Source of the DNA: Spirochaetia bacterium UBA5368
Lineage (GTDB): Bacteria; Spirochaetota; UBA4802; UBA5368
Length of the DNA: 8,697 nucleotides
Direction of reading: 5' to 3'
Assembly: GCA_002407865.1 (NCBI GenBank)
Contig: DHPI01000048.1
Location: 17,805-26,501, forward strand
The notes beneath the pieces are model-generated. The model made no database searches. It saw only the letters and a list, made by a program, of their open reading frames with translations, and was not told the origin of the DNA. The position numbers and the translations under genes were made by a program. Numbering within the stretch: the first letter of the stretch is position 1; every line of letters starts with the position of its first letter. Positions 5,173-8,697 of this stretch are shown here, one piece after another.

Positions 5173-6420
5173 ATGCGGCGTGATCGACTGATTATCAGCG
5201 ACCGGAGAGAGGTGTTGTGGGTGGTTACCTACAAGCAGAGAAAGCAGAGGAATTTTGATGGAGCGATAACGAACGGCGATGCCGTTTCCCTTCTGAAAAA
5301 TAATTTTCGGAATAAGAAACTCCATATCAAGTATTCCATAGAAAAAAGAGAAGCGAAGATCAACGAATTCCTCGACGACAACATGCTCATGATTGTAACC
5401 GATCCCGATTACATACCGGGCGATGATATCACTCTCTATGGCCTGCTTGATAAATATTTTGAAATAGACTTCAAGGTCAAAGAAGTGCGGGGTCCCGGGT
5501 ATTTCAAGTGTTCCGTTGAATCCATGAGGAAGGCATCCTTTGGACGAAAAGATCTGCGCTTCAAGGTGTCATCGGAAAAGGTTATTGCGACAAACTTCAA
5601 GATATCGAAACACACGATCGACATATCGGATTTTAAAATACCCACAACAATCAAGGTGATAATCGAGCAGTTTCAGTCCCAGAACGCAAAACTTGGCGAC
5701 ATTGTGAAAATCGACGTGTTTCAATCAGGCAACGAGTTGCTGGACTACATAAAAAAGAGCGGCAAAACGCTGTTTGTTGAGGATTGCGCCAATCCCGAAT
5801 CATATACGCCCCTTAACGAAGACTTTGTCGATCTTCGCGACATTTACGGCGACGATCTGAACCGTGTTATGAAGAGAAGCGTGGAGCGTGGTTATAAATC
5901 CATTATTACATCCCCCGTCGTATATATTACCGAATCAAGCCAGTCGGTTCCGTTCGCATATGTGCAGGTGATTACCAAGAAAGATGCGCTGTCAATGGTA
6001 AACGTGCTCGAAATCAAGGAGCTTGGATTCAACCTTGTTGACAGGATACGTGATGCCAACACGATGTTGGTAGCGGTGCATCAGCAGATACTGGATATCA
6101 GCATGGGCGGTGCGAAGCTGCTGATAACCGACGAAAATCTCAAGAAATACATTAAACATTCTAAGGGATTTATTTTCGATATCGTATTCAAGTTGCAGGC
6201 CCCCATTACGATGTACGGTGAAATTAAATACACCTTTGCTGATGATACGAATAATCTGTATGTAGGGGTCGATTTTGCGGGCAACTCATCGAGAAAAGAC
6301 GAGTTGAAACGGTTTTATTCCGTGATAAAACCGATGGAAATTGAATATAAAAACAAGCTTATCAAGGAAATGAAACTTATCAATGAAATGAAACAAAAAC
6401 AGAAACAGAAGTCCGATTAA
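5173..6420 (+). CDS. PilZ-like protein with YcgR-like N-terminal region (probable DUF1577 family)
   Basis: This 415-residue cytoplasmic protein has no signal peptide or membrane segment. Residues about 65-120 (FLDDNMLMIVTDPDYIPGDDITLYG onward) resemble the YcgR N-terminal domain, and RKDLR (125-129) fits the PilZ RxxxR motif. DIS (150-152) follows at normal PilZ spacing but lacks the glycines. After a middle region, DISMGGAKL (308-316) and GVDF (365-368) match the second half of a PilZ domain that lacks its own RxxxR. The tail (about 375-415) is a Lys/Glu-rich helix. PilZ proteins bind cyclic di-GMP and often act on motility; binding here is unproven. I recall similar proteins as DUF1577 from Leptospira. 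ATG 5173 has no spaced Shine-Dalgarno; TTG 5215 or GTG 5221 behind GGAGAGAGG (5204-5212) may be the true start. The stop overlaps the tsaB stop. Confidence 0.72.
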   Translation: MRRDRLIISDRREVLWVVTYKQRKQRNFDGAITNGDAVSLLKNNFRNKKLHIKYSIEKREAKINEFLDDNMLMIVTDPDYIPGDDITLYGLLDKYFEIDFKVKEVRGPGYFKCSVESMRKASFGRKDLRFKVSSEKVIATNFKISKHTIDISDFKIPTTIKVIIEQFQSQNAKLGDIVKIDVFQSGNELLDYIKKSGKTLFVEDCANPESYTPLNEDFVDLRDIYGDDLNRVMKRSVERGYKSIITSPVVYITESSQSVPFAYVQVITKKDALSMVNVLEIKELGFNLVDRIRDANTMLVAVHQQILDISMGGAKLLITDENLKKYIKHSKGFIFDIVFKLQAPITMYGEIKYTFADDTNNLYVGVDFAGNSSRKDELKRFYSVIKPMEIEYKNKLIKEMKLINEMKQKQKQKSD

Positions 6421-7133
6421 TTTTTTTCCCCCGCGGCGTTTTTTGACTCAAGCGCTATCTCCGCATCCGATTTTCTGGTGTACATGGGCGTAATCTTTCC
6501 GACAGGGGAGCACAGATCGGGCGTACTTGAAAATACGTGTTTTGCCAGCCTGCATGCAATTTCACCCGATGGAAAAAAATCCTCTGGAAATGAACTGTGA
6601 GGTATGGCGCCGGCGACCGCCTCACGGTAGCGGGCCGCGCCGCTGCCGATACAAAAGACGTTTGATTGTTTCTCAACGCGCGCCGTGAGATCTCCAATGA
6701 GATAATCTCCTGGCGGGACAATGACCGCCAGGACGAGTTCATTGTCCGTTTTCCTGTAGAGCGCTCCAAAAACCTTTCCCTTCTTGGCATCGAATGCGGC
6801 GAGTATGAAATCACCGCGCGCCGCGGCGACTGACGCCGCGTAGAGCAGCGGGGAGTGCAGGGGCGCCAGGGGCACGCGCAGAATCTGCGCGAGCATACGC
6901 GCCGTCGTGACGGCTATGCGGATGCCTGTAAACGAGCCGGGTCCTATGCCGACGCCGATGAGGTTGATGTCGTGTATGGTGATTCCAAGTTTTCTCAGCG
7001 CCTCGTCGATAGCGCCGAACATTGTGATTGAATGTGACATGCCGGCCCGCCGCGTTGCATCGCTCACTGCGGCGCCCCGTGACGCCGCGATTATCTCTAC
7101 GTCGGTGGCCGTATCAATTGCAAGGATATTCAA
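6417..7133 (-). CDS. tsaB: tRNA threonylcarbamoyladenosine biosynthesis protein TsaB
   Basis: TsaB is the ASKHA-fold partner that, with TsaD and TsaE, transfers threonylcarbamoyl from TC-AMP (made by TsaC) to A37 of tRNAs reading ANN codons. At 238 residues it has normal length. The N-terminus MNILAIDTATD and the motif VGIGPGSFTGIRIA (61-74) are diagnostic, and the C-terminal PMYTRKSDAE matches the usual PxYxR ending. It lacks the metal-binding histidines of TsaD, which separates it from that paralogue. Its start overlaps the end of tsaE by 20 bases, indicating translational coupling. Its TAA (6419-6417) shares the bases TTAA (6417-6420) with the TAA of the convergent PilZ-like gene. tsaD and tsaC are not in this window. 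Confidence 0.95.
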   Translation of the reverse strand: MNILAIDTATDVEIIAASRGAAVSDATRRAGMSHSITMFGAIDEALRKLGITIHDINLIGVGIGPGSFTGIRIAVTTARMLAQILRVPLAPLHSPLLYAASVAAARGDFILAAFDAKKGKVFGALYRKTDNELVLAVIVPPGDYLIGDLTARVEKQSNVFCIGSGAARYREAVAGAIPHSSFPEDFFPSGEIACRLAKHVFSSTPDLCSPVGKITPMYTRKSDAEIALESKNAAGEKN

Positions 7134-7539
7134 TGGTTATTTTCCTCTGTGTCGCAGTGATATATTCTATTGTGACCTGTATTGTGCATTCTGGTAAGAG
7201 GCCCTTTGCCCGTTCGGCCCATTCTACAACCGAAATGCCGTCGCCCTCCCAGTATTCCTCAAAGCCGAGACAGGTGAATTCCGCGGCGCTTTCGATTCTG
7301 TAAAGGTCGAAATGATACAGGGGTATCGCGCCGCCGTAGACCTCCAGCAGCGTAAAGGTGGGGCTTGTAATGTCGTCGTCGATGCCGACGCCGCGCGCTA
7401 TTCCCTTGGCGATAATCGTCTTTCCCGAACCAAGCTCGCCGCTGAGCGCCACGACCGCGCCTTTTTCCAGTGATTTCGCGAAATTCTCGGCCCACTGAAG
7501 CGTTTCCTGTTCCGAATGCGTGTAGATTTCTTTTTTCAT
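7114..7539 (-). CDS. tsaE: tRNA threonylcarbamoyladenosine biosynthesis ATPase TsaE
   Basis: TsaE is the P-loop ATPase that supports multiple turnover of the TsaB-TsaD complex in t6A37 synthesis. At 141 residues it has family length. Walker A is GELGSGKT (34-41); SPTFTLLEVY (59-68) is the conserved switch segment; HFDLYR (76-81) is the hallmark of the family; VVEWAER (104-110) carries the conserved Trp. The gene follows the rluD-like gene after 27 bases and overlaps tsaB by 20 bases, so all three are probably one transcript. No clear Shine-Dalgarno precedes ATG 7539, so initiation may depend on translation of the upstream gene. Confidence 0.96.
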   Translation of the reverse strand: MKKEIYTHSEQETLQWAENFAKSLEKGAVVALSGELGSGKTIIAKGIARGVGIDDDITSPTFTLLEVYGGAIPLYHFDLYRIESAAEFTCLGFEEYWEGDGISVVEWAERAKGLLPECTIQVTIEYITATQRKITIEYPCN

Positions 7540-7566
7540 TGTGAAGCGCGTTGCATGCGGCCTGTC

Positions 7567-8571
7567 TTATGCGCGCGCACCGGCCTCCGTTTTTTCAAGT
7601 TTTTTTATAAATGTATCGATGTGCTCCGGGATCGCGATAGAGAATTTCATCGCTTTGCCGCTGGATGGATGTATAAATTCAAGGTATACAGACGCGAGTA
7701 AAAGGTATGGCACCCGGTATTTTTCCCATTTCTTCGAATAGATCGGGTCGCCGACGATTGGAAGCCCCATCGACGAGAGGTGGACGCGTATCTGGTGTGT
7801 GCGGCCTGTGTGCAGCGCTATTTCAAGCATCGAATACAGCGCGGAATCGTAATTCCATATCTTTTTCAGCGTATACTCGGTAACCGCCTCCCTGCCGTCG
7901 GGGCGGATGGTCATTTTGTGGCGGTATTTCGGGTGCCTCCCGATCGGCCCGTTGATGATGCCGTGCGCCTCGGGCGGCCTGCCGACGGCTACGGCGATGT
8001 ATTTTTTCACAACCGCGCGAGACGCGAATTCGTCCGTAAGAAACCGGTGCGCCCTGTCGTTTTTTGCAATTACCATGATTCCCGCAGTGTCCTTGTCGAG
8101 CCTGTGCACGATGCCGGGGCGTTCGGTGCCGCCGATCGATGACAGCCCGTCGAGGTGAAACAGCAGCGCATTGACCATCGTGCCGTCGAGGTTGCCCGCT
8201 CCGGGGTGGACAACCATTCCGGGTGGTTTGTTAATGACGGCGATCGAGTCGTCTTCGTACAATATGTCGAGGGGAATGTTTTGCGGCTCGAGCGTAAGAC
8301 GTTCCGGTTCGGGTATTGTAATGAGGATTATGTCATCGGTCCGTATCCGATAATTCTGCTTGATGGGGGCGCCGTTTGCCAGAATATCGCCGCGTTTAAT
8401 CAATTTCTGGATATAGCTCCTCGACAGATTGATCTCGAGCGCGTGCGTAAGAAACACGTCGACACGCTGGCCGCTGTACTCCTCCGGCGCTGTGATTTCA
8501 TAGAGTTCAGATGACATTACTGTTTTCGCATCCCATGGTGTCTGCTGTTCTCGCGCGTAGCGCATGTTCAT
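7567..8571 (-). CDS. rluD: RluD-family 23S rRNA pseudouridine synthase
   Basis: Members of this family isomerise uridine to pseudouridine in rRNA; E. coli RluD acts on helix 69 of 23S rRNA at 1911, 1915 and 1917. From ATG 8571 there are 334 residues. An S4 RNA-binding domain covers about 34-90 (GQRVDVFLTHAL, SRSYIQKLIKRGDILANG), then the catalytic domain contains INKPPGMVVHPG (113-124), the active-site motif HRLDKDTAG (156-164, catalytic Asp159) and HTGRTHQIRVHL (254-265). The Met at residue 19 (8517) gives MSSELYEITAPEEYSGQRVD, which looks like a more usual beginning (316 residues). Neither start has a clear Shine-Dalgarno. The exact target could be that of RluC or another RluA-family enzyme; the S4 domain and HRLDKDTAG fit RluD best. 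It is the first gene of the tsaE-tsaB operon. Confidence 0.93.
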   Translation of the reverse strand: MNMRYAREQQTPWDAKTVMSSELYEITAPEEYSGQRVDVFLTHALEINLSRSYIQKLIKRGDILANGAPIKQNYRIRTDDIILITIPEPERLTLEPQNIPLDILYEDDSIAVINKPPGMVVHPGAGNLDGTMVNALLFHLDGLSSIGGTERPGIVHRLDKDTAGIMVIAKNDRAHRFLTDEFASRAVVKKYIAVAVGRPPEAHGIINGPIGRHPKYRHKMTIRPDGREAVTEYTLKKIWNYDSALYSMLEIALHTGRTHQIRVHLSSMGLPIVGDPIYSKKWEKYRVPYLLLASVYLEFIHPSSGKAMKFSIAIPEHIDTFIKKLEKTEAGARA

Positions 8572-8697
8572 GCATACGCGGGCGAACCTTCGTCATTATT
8601 GCAGGCTGTATACTACCGGCGCGGGGAGTCAATGTAAATTATTTTTCCCGGTGGATTTTATCACTTGCGAAAACTATCCGGCATGATATCACGGTTG

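Noticed and set aside
8607..8632. Minus-strand TTGACT and TATACA upstream of the rluD-like gene as a promoter
   Set aside because: The two hexamers are only 14 bases apart, too close for a normal sigma-70 promoter, though a promoter in 8572-8697 is expected.

Overview
The window holds nine protein-coding loci and two tRNA genes, almost all housekeeping. The best guess for the source is a spirochaete, possibly on the Leptospira side. This rests on the large PilZ/DUF1577-like protein (5173-6420) and a Lys/Ala-rich histone H1-like protein, and it is an inference from remembered family distribution, not a search. Genes have balanced to moderately high GC, and the two main intergenic regions are strikingly AT-rich.

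Region 1 (1-2989, plus strand): two class II serine tRNAs (anticodons CGA and GGA), then dnaX, a ybaB/ebfC-type gene and recR, tightly packed. The tRNA-Ser / dnaX / ybaB / recR order matches the classic arrangement in Bacillus, but no SRP RNA gene is visible here. The dnaX frame is interrupted by one in-frame TAA (1647-1649). Directly after it the same frame continues for 136 codons with what looks like the tau-specific C-terminal domain. Upstream lies an uninterrupted run of ten A (1531-1540) of the kind known to cause slippage in dnaX, and both alternative frames close within about 20-30 bases of it.

Region 2 (3015-4334, minus strand): der (engA), a double GTPase for 50S ribosome assembly, convergent with recR. 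It has a recognisable -10 box and a perfect inverted repeat just upstream.

Region 3 (4335-4754): a long AT-rich intergenic stretch without a convincing gene. It carries A-tracts, a 22-bp near-palindrome and two exact copies of a 12-bp palindrome placed 126 bp apart, probably the control region of the H1-like gene (4755-5000), which ends in a clear intrinsic terminator.

Region 4 (5173-6420, plus strand): a PilZ-like protein whose two halves each keep only part of the c-di-GMP-binding signature. Its stop codon overlaps the stop of the convergent gene in a shared TTAA.

Region 5 (8571-6417, minus strand): an apparent operon of an rluD-family pseudouridine synthase, tsaE and tsaB. tsaB and tsaE serve the t6A37 tRNA modification pathway, so this operon, der and the tRNAs all concern translation. 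The most interesting point is the dnaX architecture, with the PilZ protein and the H1-like control region next. No mobile element, CRISPR array or clear defence system was seen.
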